DNA of 64,000 nt from Sphingopyxis yananensis (GTDB taxonomy: Bacteria; Pseudomonadota; Alphaproteobacteria; Sphingomonadales; Sphingomonadaceae). The stretch covers positions 234,959-298,958 of the forward strand of contig NZ_JAJEWI010000001.1 in assembly GCF_020687785.1 (NCBI RefSeq), read 5' to 3'. The first letter of the stretch is position 1. Every line of letters starts with the position of its first letter. A program made the translations under genes and the position numbers. This document shows positions 30,101 through 38,431 of the stretch, piece by piece. The notes beneath the pieces are model-generated. The model did not search any database. It saw only the letters and a program-made list of their open reading frames with translations, and had not been told where the DNA came from.

Positions 30101-31464
30101 AAGTAGAAGCAGCTGGCAATAATGACCGGATCAACGCAACCGGCACGGCCACCATCGAAGGCGCCAATATTTCGGTACTCGCCGCCGCTGGCAATTATCG
30201 CTGGATCAGCGACTATGTCATTCTGACGGCGGAGGACGGCGTGACCGGAACCTTCGCTGACCCTAACATTGACCCACTGCTGTTTCTCGACACCTTCTTG
30301 AGCTATGGTAGCAATGATGTGACCCTGACGCTGGTTCGCAATGATCGCAGCTTTGAAAGCGTGGCTCTCACCCCCAATCAGCAGAGCGTCGCCGCGGCTC
30401 TTGATGCAAGCAATCCGCTGGGCGGCCTCTACCGATCCGTTGCCGGACAGGTGGATGAGGCAGGGGCTGTGCAGGCTTTTGATGCACTGTCGGGCGAGCT
30501 TTGGGCGACTACCGGCACCTTCATGGTGGATCGCACTCGCCGTATCGGTGAAATGGTGATCGGCCGTATGGGCCAGGCGGATACGATCAGCCAGACACTA
30601 TCCAATTCGGGCAGCGCAGCGCGCGAAACGGCGAGCGGACGCACCGGCATCTGGGGCCAGGCACTGGGAAGCTGGAACCGCGTAAAGAGCGATGGCAATG
30701 CCTCTGGTGCATCGCAGAGCAGCTATGGTTTCCTGACCGGTATCGATACCGCGATTGGCGATTGGCGTCTGGGTCTGGCCTTTGGCCATGGTGAAGACAA
30801 GGTGCAACTGGATCGCCGAGGCAATCAAGCCAAGGCAACCGGTTCCACCATCGCCGCTTATGCTGGCGGCGGCTGGGGCAATCTGCGGGCTCGTCTGGGC
30901 GGCTCCTATGGCTGGCTGGATGTAAAAGGCACGCGCAACATAGCCTTCCCAGGCTTTTCGGAAGATGTTGCAGCCAGCTATGATGGCAAGACCGTATCCG
31001 CTTTTGCTGAGCTGAGCTATGCTACATTGCTGGGCGAATCCCTGATCGAGCCATTCGCCGGCGTTAATCATGTTCGCGTGAAAACGGATGGTTTTGCCGA
31101 AAGCGGCGCCGAATTGTCGCAGCTCACCATTGATAGCCAGAAGCGGGACGTGACCTATACCACTTTGGGTCTTCGCATGGGTATGGCGATCCCAGTTTCC
31201 AATCAGGCGGTGATCACACCGCGTGTTTCGGCCGCGTGGCTGCGCGGATTTGGCGATCTGGCGGCCGATGGCCGTCATCGCCTTGCCACCGGCGAAACCT
31301 TCTCGATCCAAGGTCTGCCCGCCACGCGTAACGCCCTGCGTTTAGAAGCAGGCGCGCAGGCCAATATCATGCCCGGCGGCTCGCTTGGCCTTTCCTATGT
31401 GGGTAATGTGGCAGATCGTTGGAGCGACCATGGCCTGACCCTCGGTTTCTCATACAGTTTCTAA
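27178..31464 (+). CDS. Autotransporter adhesin-type protein (type Va)
   Basis: A 1428-residue autotransporter. An extended signal peptide (MQNYKEKLMKPNKSQYK then ALSLGVALTTLLAGG, cleavage near HAAAF) leads into a passenger of about 1000 residues made of beta-helix turns, with repeated autotransporter-associated strands such as LTFSGDSSAFAGETTISAG, LILSGDYSYTGSTIVKAG and LNLTGTNSFTGQVDINAG. A linker with LGGTGSVGNLIVRAGGTVAPG precedes the C-terminal barrel (about residues 1160-1428, starting near GIWGQALGSWNRV) that ends in Phe of GFSYSF. The passenger should be surface-exposed; adhesion or biofilm function is inferred from the class. The gene stands alone, after a long AT-rich leader, and ends in a terminator. 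Confidence 0.93.
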   Translation: MQNYKEKLMKPNKSQYKIALSLGVALTTLLAGGHAAAFQTNPTWQGNVSNDWSDGLNWSTGTAPTAGNTVFIKHDTAVVPGPVIDNETVTTGTLYVGSQTNATLDVQNGGQLTSASVIIGNSTNNGGVQDINLEVGTINLVGLNSDNRPSSLTADFLTIGLYGNGTLDISAGAQADVTASTTLGMHAGSEGRLEVGGANSNFTGKDLIIGASGQGVLNVTAGGQVESTSAALGINTGSTGTANLTGADAQWTISGSLNVGQAGAGELIIAGGAAVSAGGVVNVGASAAGGTLSLSGADSSLTATGIVSIGTNGIGTATVSNGATLTAQNANGIFIGRFAGSNGTLNIGAAAGNPAAAAGQIDALGGIRFGQGSGRLVLNHTDTDYQLTAPISGNGAVDVYAGTTVFGGNSANYSGSLTIYGGKAVLAGTTAAASTTINDGGVLQIGNGGTTGSLNSNISNAGLLVFNRSDALTHNRDISGAGDVMVAGGVITFTGMNSYTGATDIASGATLALSNQGRVSASSGVTVDGTFDVTAASSAQIKDLGGSGTVIVGNAGLQISNASQIFSGNITGNGGLNVTGGVLTLTGSSDFTNGLGISSGATVNIGGGGSTGSITSNVTNYGTVVFDRADDVTYAGAITGVGIITKASENITSFSGSVAGTQINVEEGTAQFLSTVRGNANISAGALMQFANPGSMTYQGGLSGTGAVQKTGTGILTFSGDSSAFAGETTISAGTLLLTGALDGDIMIETDGTLQVGNGIINGSLLADTQNDGTLIFNQTGDYDYEGALSGSGDLIKQGAGTLILSGDYSYTGSTIVKAGLVQLNALLDVDTDLVIDGGIFDLSGQDQQVAGLSGTGGTLQLGGSAFTVMQSEDSSFAGNLTGTGELVKGGLGRLNLTGTNSFTGQVDINAGLLAVNGVLLGSIDVNNGGTLGGTGSVGNLIVRAGGTVAPGNSIGTLNVEGDILFEAGSLFEVEVEAAGNNDRINATGTATIEGANISVLAAAGNYRWISDYVILTAEDGVTGTFADPNIDPLLFLDTFLSYGSNDVTLTLVRNDRSFESVALTPNQQSVAAALDASNPLGGLYRSVAGQVDEAGAVQAFDALSGELWATTGTFMVDRTRRIGEMVIGRMGQADTISQTLSNSGSAARETASGRTGIWGQALGSWNRVKSDGNASGASQSSYGFLTGIDTAIGDWRLGLAFGHGEDKVQLDRRGNQAKATGSTIAAYAGGGWGNLRARLGGSYGWLDVKGTRNIAFPGFSEDVAASYDGKTVSAFAELSYATLLGESLIEPFAGVNHVRVKTDGFAESGAELSQLTIDSQKRDVTYTTLGLRMGMAIPVSNQAVITPRVSAAWLRGFGDLAADGRHRLATGETFSIQGLPATRNALRLEAGAQANIMPGGSLGLSYVGNVADRWSDHGLTLGFSYSF

Positions 31465-31487
31465 TTCACTGGTATATATTTGCTCTA

Positions 31488-31519
31488 AACCGCCTCGCCA
31501 CATGGTGAGGCGGTTTTTT
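31488..31519 (+). terminator. Rho-independent terminator of the autotransporter gene
   Basis: AACCGCCTCGCC, loop ACAT, GGTGAGGCGGTT with one wobble, then TTTT. It is 24 bases past the stop codon. Confidence 0.88.
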
Positions 31520-31791
31520 CTGCATCTGGTAGCCTAGCGAGAGCGGGTCCAATACCTGGGAGGGCGCATATGTCATAGCCTCACTGCTTTCGTCATTTTT
31601 GAGTGGGGACAAGGTTTTCAGCGTTATTTGAGGATAAAAACAGAAAATCAATATATTATCAATCAAAGTTAAACTACGCTGAGCTGCGCCGTCCGCCGTC
31701 ATTATTTGAGCTGTATATGATAAATTTCAATCCAGCGAGGCCGCTGGGCCCGTCACACAATGTCGCACCATCCCATAATGGACAGGAAGTG

Positions 31792-32022
31792 ATGAACAAC
31801 ATGGAGCCAAAAGGAAAAAGATCGCCGAACAGACAGTCTGCTACGTATGAAGATGGTGCGCCAACGCACCCGCCTGTCGCCGGCCACAATTATCGACGTG
31901 AAGCCGCCGGCACATTTCCATCCCGCGTTCGCATCGGAGAAAGGTCAGTCGCTTGGTATAAAAGCGATATTGACGATTTCGTAGCCGTCGGTGGCCATTA
32001 TAGGCAGGAAGAATTTAATTAG
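31792..32022 (+). CDS. Short AlpA-like regulator, probably truncated
   Basis: A 76-residue protein. Its C-terminal half (REAAGTFPSRVRIGERSVAW, then YKSDIDDFVA) matches the end of AlpA/excisionase-type HTH proteins, where FP-x-P-V-x-GxRxxxW-x-x-D-V is typical. The helix-turn-helix normally preceding this part (the TGLSRSTLYRL-type segment) is not recognisable, so the DNA-binding function may be lost. The ATG at 31792 lies behind CAGGAAGTG. It faces the broken integrase gene tail to tail, as is usual in small integrative elements. Confidence 0.6.
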   Translation: MNNMEPKGKRSPNRQSATYEDGAPTHPPVAGHNYRREAAGTFPSRVRIGERSVAWYKSDIDDFVAVGGHYRQEEFN

Positions 32023-33300
32023 TCCGGAAATGCTGAGGTGGGGGCATAACTGCAATTATAATATCAGCCCAAGTCTGGGCTAGTAGGCGACGGGGTTTCA
32101 AGTAACGAGCGCCATTATATGCCCATTCCGTGGCTGACATGCCTTTTGGAACATGGGAAAGCATCATATCGATAATCATGCGGTCGCCATCTGCTTCCCG
32201 TTCCGCGGCGCGTTCATTCATGATGGTAGAAAATGCGGACCACCAACTATGAAGAACCATACGGTACTTATACCTTCCACCGCTCATTCGCTTATACAAA
32301 GTCGATAAAGCGGCATCACTCATCGGTTCGCGCCAAGTTCTGTTGCTAGGAAATATATAGGCCGAGTGGCCAGCCAGTACTTTTAGCGCTCGCAATACCT
32401 CCGCAGCTTGACGAGACAAGAGCACGTCATGGCCAAACGCTGCATTCCCTTTGTCCTCAACCTCCCATTCCATTCGCTTTGCAGATATTAGCAATAGAGC
32501 TTCAGGTACGCCACCATCTGGCGTTTGCCAATCAACGCCACTTATCTCATCCCACGTGGCCGCGCGAAGCACGCCTCAGCGCACGGCGGTAAGTGCTAAA
32601 GACCGCGAGGCTAGCTTAACGCGCACGTCTGACGTAGAACTCTCCACAGCCCATTGTAATTCAATAAGATCTGATACGTTGGTCAGTGTGGGCTGTTTGC
32701 TACCGATCGGCGCCAGCTTCACAGCATCGCCGATATCATTGATCGAAAGCACCATCTCAGAACTAACCAATTGCTCGGCTTTAGCGCGGCGAAAAATGGA
32801 AACGATATAGCCCTTCACTCGCTTTGCCGTTTCTATGGATCCACGCTGTTCAATTTTGCGAAGCACTTTAAGCACCGCTTGCGGCGTGACTAGGGAAATC
32901 GGTGTGTTACCGATCGCCAGATAAAGGTCGCGCTCCAAGCGAAGCGGATGCGCTCAGAATGGCTAGGAGACCATTGGGGGGCGTTATCAGTGGCAATGTT
33001 GGGGCCTCAACCGCCAAATCTGAGGCTTTAGCAGATCGCATTTCATGCGGGGGATTCCGGCCGTCGCGTATCAAAGCACGAGCCTCATCACGTTTGGCGC
33101 GAGCGTCCGCGAGACTGTCCTCGGGGAACAAGCCAAAGGTCATGCGTTGTTCATTACCTCGGACGCGATATTTAAATCGCCAGCTCTTGCGTCCAGTAGG
33201 CAAGATATAGAGGTAGAGCCCCAATGATCGCTTAGTTGATAAGCTTTGTCGCGAGGCTTCGCATTTTTCAACTCTGCCACGGTTACGACCACAACCGAAT
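32015..33300 (-). pseudogene. P4-type tyrosine integrase, multiply disrupted
   Basis: Three reading frames together spell a P4-family integrase. The N-terminal arm (VTVAELKNAKPRDKAYQLSD, from a GTG near 33290) shifts frame near 33220 into GLYLYILPTGRKSWRFKYRV. Further shifts lie near 32990 and 32945 before LERDLYLAIGNTPISLVTP. An in-frame TGA at 32576-32578 interrupts LALTAVR-stop-GVLRAATWDEI. The catalytic HxxR box reads HSWWSAFSTIMNER with Trp in place of Arg, while LSHV and the final Tyr region (YNGARYLKPRRLLAQ) remain. It points away from tRNA-Ile2 170 bases away, the usual attachment arrangement. It cannot produce active enzyme. Confidence 0.88.
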
Positions 33301-33470
33301 CTCCCACCTAGTTCCGGTCTCCCCATTTCAGGAATTAGTTTCCCCAATGGTTTCCCCAAATACTATGGGCTAGAATGAAGTTGAATGAGCAGAATAGGAA
33401 GATGAAAGCGAAAATTTGGTAGATTTTCGTCGTTTATGAGTTGAAATGGAAGTTAAAATTTAGGGAGGGG

Positions 33471-33546
33471 TGGTGGGCCCGGCAGGAATCGAACCCGCAA
33501 CCTAGCCGTTATGAGCGGCCAGCTCTAACCGTTGAGCTACAGGCCC
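33471..33546 (-). tRNA. tRNA-Ile2(CAT), lysidine-type
   Basis: A 76-nt cloverleaf with acceptor GGGCCTG/CGGGCCC, discriminator A and encoded CCA. The loop CTCATAA gives anticodon CAT. The acceptor has C4-G69 and C5-G68, the pairs by which TilS recognises the Ile2 tRNA, and the short D-loop with AACGGTTA is ileX-like, so it should read ATA after lysidine modification. An elongator tRNA-Met is the alternative. Its 3' end faces the decayed integrase and was probably the attachment site. Confidence 0.85.
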
Positions 33547-33656
33547 CCGAAGGGATGAGGCGGCGATAGCGGAGCGGGGGGAGGGTTGGCAAGCGTCAAA
33601 GCGCCCTGATGCAATTGTTTTTCTGGCCGCCGCACCCGCATCGAAACGACAGGCAC

Positions 33657-33687
33657 AAAAAAGGCGGCCACCAATTAGTGACCGCCT
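33657..33687 (-). terminator. Rho-independent terminator after the Ala-rich lipoprotein
   Basis: On the minus strand GGCGGTCAC pairs with GTGGCCGCC (one wobble) across a short loop and is followed by TTTTTT. It is about 35 bases beyond the lipoprotein stop codon. Confidence 0.85.
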
Positions 33688-33723
33688 CTTTGATTTCAGT
33701 CAAACGTCCCGAAGGACTAAGAC

Positions 33724-33996
33724 TTACTTTGCAGCTTCGGTAGCAGCAGCTTCTGCACCAGCAGCAGCGGTCGTCGCAGCAGCAGCAGCGTCGGTAGCAG
33801 CAGCTTCTGCACCAGCAGCAGCAGCAGCAGCGTCGGTAGCAGCAGCTTCTGCACCAGCAGCAGCAGCTTCAGCGCCTTCTTCAGCAACCGTTTCGGTTAC
33901 AGCAGCTTCAGGTGCAGCTTCTTCTGCAGCCTTTTCACCGCAAGCGGCGAGGGCGAACATGCTAGCAGCAACGGCGATAGCAGCAAATTTCTTCAT
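33724..33996 (-). CDS. Ala/Glu-rich small lipoprotein with internal repeats
   Basis: A 90-residue predicted lipoprotein. The leader MKKFAAIAVAASMFALAAC ends in a lipobox (LAAC, acylated Cys at residue 19). The mature part is nearly all Ala, Glu, Thr, Asp and Gly, with three copies of GAEAAAT(D/E)A. The repeat is also visible in DNA: 32 identical bases occur at 33737-33768, 33791-33822 and 33833-33864, so repeat number may vary. It should be anchored in the inner or outer membrane by lipid and be largely helical or disordered. The function is unknown. Confidence 0.85.
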   Translation of the reverse strand: MKKFAAIAVAASMFALAACGEKAAEEAAPEAAVTETVAEEGAEAAAAGAEAAATDAAAAAAGAEAAATDAAAAATTAAAGAEAAATEAAK

Positions 33997-34083
33997 GATC
34001 TGTGGGCTCCCTAAAATGCCTAACGCAGTGGGAATTTTTCCCGATCTACGCAGCGGCGGGATTTAGACCTTCCAAAAAAATCG

Positions 34084-34341
34084 TCAACAAAAATAATTGA
34101 GATGACGCATCTCATCGTAAACATGACGAAAATCTGCGCTATTTTTAACCAGCATTCGTCCCGCTGGGACCGGAATTGATGAAAGAATCATATCAAAATA
34201 TTGCCAGTGATGGCGCAGCGGCCGCAAATCACCCGCAATCGAACACAGACTCAGCGGCGTTTTGGCCATGAACGACGGCACCAGATCCAGCCGATATAGC
34301 CATTCGCGATCCTGCCTTTTGAGGCCAGCCGCAGCACGCAA
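34084..34341 (-). CDS. Possible small protein, doubtful
   Basis: An 85-codon frame (alternative ATG at 34269, MAKTPLSLCS) with protein-like composition, including REWLYRLDLVP and HHWQYFDMILSS, lies in the otherwise empty region before ettA. There is no good ribosome site; the long form would start at TTG. I do not recognise a family. It could be a remnant or chance frame. Confidence 0.25.
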   Translation of the reverse strand: MRAAAGLKRQDREWLYRLDLVPSFMAKTPLSLCSIAGDLRPLRHHWQYFDMILSSIPVPAGRMLVKNSADFRHVYDEMRHLNYFC

Positions 34342-34469
34342 CCTTTAAGCTGTGACGGACAGGGTTGGGCTTTGTTTGCAATCTCTATCTGCTTTCGCTA
34401 ACCGCGCAGCAAACCTATATCCTTTTTTATGGCCGCGCGTTGCGGCTCAGTGATTGTCCGGAGCATTTC

Positions 34470-36149
34470 ATGGCCGCCCAATATAGTTTTGTGATGAAGG
34501 GTATGACCAAATCATATCCCGGTGCGCAGAAACCCACGTTGAACAATATCAACCTGCAATTTTATCCCGACGCCAAAATTGGTATTGTTGGGCCAAACGG
34601 CACGGGTAAGTCGACCTTGATGAAAGTCATGGCGGGCATCGACAAGGATTTCAGCGGCGAAGCATGGCCTGGTGAAAATATCACTGTCGGTTATTTGGCG
34701 CAGGAGCCTGAACTGGACCCGACGAAAACGGTAAAAGAAAATGTGATGGACGGCGTGCGTCCCGTCGCGGACATGATGGACCGTTTCAATGAAATCAGCA
34801 CCTTGATGGCTGATCCGCCAGCCGACGCCGATTTCGACGCCTTGATGACCGAAATGGGCGAACTGCAAGAAAAGATTGACGCGGTTGATGGTTGGACGCT
34901 GGACAACCAGCTGGAAATTGCGATGGAAGCCCTGCGTTGCCCCCCCGGTGACTGGAGCGTGGAAAGTCTGTCTGGCGGTGAAAAACGCCGTATCGCGCTG
35001 ACCCGTTTGTTGCTGGAAAAGCCTTCCATTCTGCTGCTTGACGAACCGACCAACCATTTGGACGCCGAAAGCGTCGCGTGGCTGGAAAAGCATCTGGTGG
35101 ATTACCCCGGCAACGTCATTCTCGTGACCCACGATCGTTATTTCTTGGACAATGTCGTGAACTGGATCCTCGAACTCGATCGCAGCCGCTATTTTGTCTA
35201 TGAAGGCAATTATTCGACCTATCTGGAAAAGAAGGCGAAGCGTCTGGAACAAGAGTCGCGCGAAGAAGCTGGCCGTCAAAAGGCCATCCGCGACGAATTG
35301 GAATGGATCCGCCAATCGCCCAAGGCGCGTCAAGCCAAGTCAAAGGCGCGTATTAAGTCATTTGATCAATTGGTCGAAGCACAAGAAAACCGCACCCCTG
35401 GCAAGGCCCAGATCGTTATCCAAGTTCCCGAGCGTCTGGGCGGCAAGGTGATCGAGGTCGAGGGTATCTCCAAAAGCTATGGCGACAAGCTGTTGTTCGA
35501 AGACCTGTCCTTCACGCTGCCCCCCGGCGGCATTGTCGGCGTTATTGGTCCGAACGGTGCGGGTAAATCGACCTTGTTCAAGCTGATTACCGGTCAGGAA
35601 CAGCCCGATAGCGGCGTCGTGACCATCGGCGATACCGTGCGTCTGGGCTATGTGGACCAAAGCCGCGACGCGCTGGATCCCAATAAAAACGTCTGGGAAG
35701 AAATTTCGGGCGGTCATGAATTGATGCCGATCGGCAAGCATGAAATGCAAACCCGCGCTTATGTGGGGGCCTTTAACTTCAAGGGCGGCGACCAACAGAA
35801 AAAGGTTGGCATGTTGTCGGGCGGTGAACGCAACCGTGTTCACATGGCCAAAATGTTGAAAAATGGTGGCAACGTGTTGCTGCTCGACGAACCGACCAAC
35901 GATTTGGACACCGAAACGCTGGCGGCTTTGGAAGAAGCTTTGGAAAACTTCGCAGGCTGCGCCGTGGTCATTAGCCACGACCGCTTCTTCCTCGACCGTC
36001 TGGCAACCCATATCCTGGCCTTTGAAGGCGACAGCCATGTTGAGTGGTTTGAAGGCAATTTCGAAGCCTATGAAGCGGACAAGATCCGCCGCTTGGGCGA
36101 CGAAGCAACCCGTCCGGGTCGCACCACCTATAAAAAGCTGACGCGTTAA
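34470..36149 (+). CDS. ettA: Energy-dependent translational throttle protein EttA (ABC-F)
   Basis: A 559-residue ABC-F ATPase with two nucleotide-binding domains: GPNGTGKST / LSGGEKRR / LLLDEPTNHLD in the first and GPNGAGKST / LSGGERNR / LLLDEPTNDLD in the second. They are joined by a charged linker (KRLEQESREEAGRQKAIRDE) and contain the arm insertion typical of EttA. EttA binds the ribosomal E site and gates the first elongation steps according to ATP/ADP level. ATG 34470 (MAAQYSFVMKGMTKSYPGAQ) with CGGAG upstream gives the normal length; the frame is open for 35 earlier codons. It is followed by a thioesterase gene. Confidence 0.95.
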   Translation: MAAQYSFVMKGMTKSYPGAQKPTLNNINLQFYPDAKIGIVGPNGTGKSTLMKVMAGIDKDFSGEAWPGENITVGYLAQEPELDPTKTVKENVMDGVRPVADMMDRFNEISTLMADPPADADFDALMTEMGELQEKIDAVDGWTLDNQLEIAMEALRCPPGDWSVESLSGGEKRRIALTRLLLEKPSILLLDEPTNHLDAESVAWLEKHLVDYPGNVILVTHDRYFLDNVVNWILELDRSRYFVYEGNYSTYLEKKAKRLEQESREEAGRQKAIRDELEWIRQSPKARQAKSKARIKSFDQLVEAQENRTPGKAQIVIQVPERLGGKVIEVEGISKSYGDKLLFEDLSFTLPPGGIVGVIGPNGAGKSTLFKLITGQEQPDSGVVTIGDTVRLGYVDQSRDALDPNKNVWEEISGGHELMPIGKHEMQTRAYVGAFNFKGGDQQKKVGMLSGGERNRVHMAKMLKNGGNVLLLDEPTNDLDTETLAALEEALENFAGCAVVISHDRFFLDRLATHILAFEGDSHVEWFEGNFEAYEADKIRRLGDEATRPGRTTYKKLTR

Positions 36150-36183
36150 CAAGAGACGTCAAATAATAATGATGGGGGAATAT

Positions 36184-36621
36184 ATGGTCGCAATAAGCTC
36201 ACAGGCCCTTCGCATGGATGCGGACGCGCTGAATGAATTATTTGTCCGTTTATTCCCCCATCAATCTATGCACCAAACCAATCGGGTGATCACCGTTGAG
36301 CCCGGTTTTCTGGTCGCCGAAATGGAAACAGACAAAGCGCATCTTCGCCCCGGTGCGTTGATTTCCGGCCCCACGCAAATGGGCTTTGCGGATATGGCCG
36401 CCTATATGCTGGTGTTGGCACATATTGGTCCGGTGGAAATGGCCGTGACCAGCGCGCTCAATTATCAATTTCTGCGTCCTTGCCCGCCCGCCACATTAAC
36501 CGCAAAATCGGAATTGTTGCGCCTTGGCAAACGCTTGGCGGTTATGGACGTTCGCTTGTATAGCGGCGATGACCCGCGGGCCATTGGCCAAGCCAATGTG
36601 ACCTATGCCATTCCCGGCTGA
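36184..36621 (+). CDS. PaaI-type hotdog thioesterase
   Basis: A 145-residue hotdog-fold protein. The segment ISGPTQMGFADMAAYMLVLA resembles the 4HBT/PaaI central helix with its catalytic Asp near residue 69, and ALNYQFLRPCPPATLTAKSE is the following strand region. It should hydrolyse an acyl-CoA or acyl-ACP in the cytoplasm. ATG 36184 has GGGGGAA upstream; ATG 36169 is an alternative that would add five residues. It lies just behind ettA and may be read through from it. Confidence 0.85.
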   Translation: MVAISSQALRMDADALNELFVRLFPHQSMHQTNRVITVEPGFLVAEMETDKAHLRPGALISGPTQMGFADMAAYMLVLAHIGPVEMAVTSALNYQFLRPCPPATLTAKSELLRLGKRLAVMDVRLYSGDDPRAIGQANVTYAIPG

Positions 36622-36657
36622 GTCAATATTTTTCTTCCAGTCCCGTGACGGGCAATC

Positions 36658-37431
36658 CTAGCCTACATCATAGACTGGGCGGGGCCAGCGCCCCGATGCG
36701 GCGTCCGGTCGCGGATTTTGGTCGGTGGGCAGTGTGAAATAGTCGCGAACAGGCTGGCGCTGCGGTATGCGGCCAGATGGCGTTAAATCCAGCATCATCC
36801 ACAGGCTGGACATGTCAAACATTTCCGATGGTGTGTCGGCGTCATCCGCCATATTCGCGCCTATCTCATTCTTCCAGAACAAGCGGATGTCTGGGCCACA
36901 GCGTTTGAAAATCATTACGCTGGGGCAGAAATTCCCATCCTCGCCGCGCAAATTTAACCTGCTGATAAAATGATCATCCTGAATTTGCACAATTTGCATT
37001 GCTTGCCATTGGTGATGCTCGGCGAAATTGGCGACATCGGCGGCGGGCGCACAAGAGACTAGCGCAAATTGGGCATGGGCACGCAGCGCATCCAAATTGC
37101 CCTGCAAACCTGCCAAAAAATGATAGCATAAAGGGGCAGGGCCCAAGCTGCCGAAGTCACAGGCATATAAAATTAGCGTGTCGCTGTCGCCAAACAGGCG
37201 GCTCAGCGACGAATAGCCATGGTCGGCCTTGCGAAATATATGATCATCCACCAGTGGCCCTGCCGGTAGCGCGCGGCGAAGCTCGGCAATTTGGGCGATC
37301 TGGCGGCGCAGGTGGATTTCCTCGACCAATAAGGCGCGGCGAGATTTGGCATATATTTCATCCTCGCCAGCCAAGGGGCGACGGCGTGACGCCAAAGCAG
37401 GGGCCGAGAGGGGGAGGTTGTGATGGGGCAT
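36658..37431 (-). CDS. DUF899-like thioredoxin-fold protein lacking the Cys pair
   Basis: A 257-residue protein resembling the DUF899 family: a charged helical N-terminus (YAKSRRALLVEEIHLRRQIA, then LRRALPAGPLVDDHIFR), then SLSRLFGDSDTLILYACDFG and a thioredoxin-like domain. The CPxCS motif usual at the following position is replaced by PAPLCYHF, so redox activity is doubtful. ATG 37431 (MPHHNLPLSA) is behind GAGGAG; upstream in-frame codons are unlikely. It converges with the thioesterase gene. The function is unknown. Confidence 0.7.
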   Translation of the reverse strand: MPHHNLPLSAPALASRRRPLAGEDEIYAKSRRALLVEEIHLRRQIAQIAELRRALPAGPLVDDHIFRKADHGYSSLSRLFGDSDTLILYACDFGSLGPAPLCYHFLAGLQGNLDALRAHAQFALVSCAPAADVANFAEHHQWQAMQIVQIQDDHFISRLNLRGEDGNFCPSVMIFKRCGPDIRLFWKNEIGANMADDADTPSEMFDMSSLWMMLDLTPSGRIPQRQPVRDYFTLPTDQNPRPDAASGRWPRPVYDVG

Positions 37432-37592
37432 CTCTGTCTCCTCTGTCCAAGAGGAAACACGCACAAGCCGCGATAGTTCACGTAAAAAATCATCGACCGC
37501 AAATTTCACACGCCATGTCTTGCCGGATGGCGGCTATCCGACACAATTAGCCCGAATGCATGGAGCAAATTGGTACGAAGTAGCCCCTTAAA

Positions 37593-37626
37593 AAAATGCC
37601 CCATGTTGGGTAACATGGGGCATTTT
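37593..37626 (-). terminator. Perfect 15-bp stem, terminator of carbonic anhydrase gene
   Basis: AAAATGCCCCATGTT, loop GGGT, AACATGGGGCATTTT. It lies about 70 bases beyond the carbonic anhydrase stop on the minus strand and has T-rich flanks both ways. Confidence 0.88.
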
Positions 37627-37694
37627 ATGGGTATATGTTCCGTTACATTTTAATATCTTGCGAGGAAGATCGGAAAGATTGTGTTTCGGTCAGA

Positions 37695-38333
37695 TCAAGC
37701 GGGTTGAAATTCGCCCGTTTGTTCATCCAAAACATGCAAAATGCCGTCGGTAATAGCGAAAAAGGCACCGCGCAGCCGCAAGGTGCCGCGGGCTTCTTTT
37801 TCCTTGATGCAGGGGAATGTCCGCAAATTGGCCAAGCTGACCTCTACCGCAGCCATTTCCATCGCGCGTCCCGCGCTGCGGTCCTGAATATTGTTGTGGC
37901 TTTCACGAATGGCGGCGCTGGCATCGTCCAGCAATCCAATCCAGTCGGCGATAAAGCCGCCACGGCCCGGTTCCGCGCCCGCCATCGTTTGATGCAAAGC
38001 CGCATGACAGCCCCCGCACAAGCCATGACCCAGCACGACGATTTCATCGACATGCAAAAATTGCACAGCAAATTCCAGCGCAGCGGATACGCCATGCCGG
38101 CCAGGCGTCGTTTCAAATGGCGGAACCAAGGCGGCAACGTTGCGCACCACAAAGATTTCGCCGGGGTTGGTGTCGAAAATATCCGACGGTTCGACGCGGC
38201 TATCGGAGCAGGCGATGACCATGACCTTGGGCGATTGCCCCTCGGCCAATTGGCTCCACCGTTCGCGCTGGGCCTGCCATCCACCATCGCGAAAACGATG
38301 ATAACCGTCGATCATATCTGCAAAGTGAGTCAT
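37695..38333 (-). CDS. can: Beta-class carbonic anhydrase
   Basis: A 212-residue zinc enzyme interconverting CO2 and bicarbonate. The zinc and active-site signature is [15 protein letters not shown] (Cys 42, Asp 44, Arg 46) and [14 protein letters not shown] (His and Cys ligands near residues 101-104), as in beta-CAs. The length is normal and it should be cytoplasmic. It is monocistronic, divergent from lipA, and ends at a perfect terminator. Confidence 0.95.
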   Translation of the reverse strand: MTHFADMIDGYHRFRDGGWQAQRERWSQLAEGQSPKVMVIACSDSRVEPSDIFDTNPGEIFVVRNVAALVPPFETTPGRHGVSAALEFAVQFLHVDEIVVLGHGLCGGCHAALHQTMAGAEPGRGGFIADWIGLLDDASAAIRESHNNIQDRSAGRAMEMAAVEVSLANLRTFPCIKEKEARGTLRLRGAFFAITDGILHVLDEQTGEFQPA

Positions 38334-38431
38334 GCGGGCTATTTAGCACAGCATCATTTCATGAGAAGATTTTTATAGCCCCCATGTGCATTCCGTCATC
38401 GGTGCTTGAGAAGACGGGCGGAGGCGCTTAT

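Noticed and set aside
31743..31752. Copy of TGGGCCCG resembling the 3' end of tRNA-Ile2, as a possible outer attachment site
   Set aside because: The match is only about eight bases and could be chance; an attachment core should extend into the T-arm sequence.
33740..33870. Repeats as a CRISPR array
   Set aside because: The three copies lie in frame inside an Ala-rich lipoprotein gene, have no unique spacers of regular length and no cas genes are near. No CRISPR array was seen anywhere in the window.
34512..36152. Long minus-strand frames across ettA
   Set aside because: They are complements of ABC-F coding sequence with regular Phe/Gln-rich composition and no start signals.
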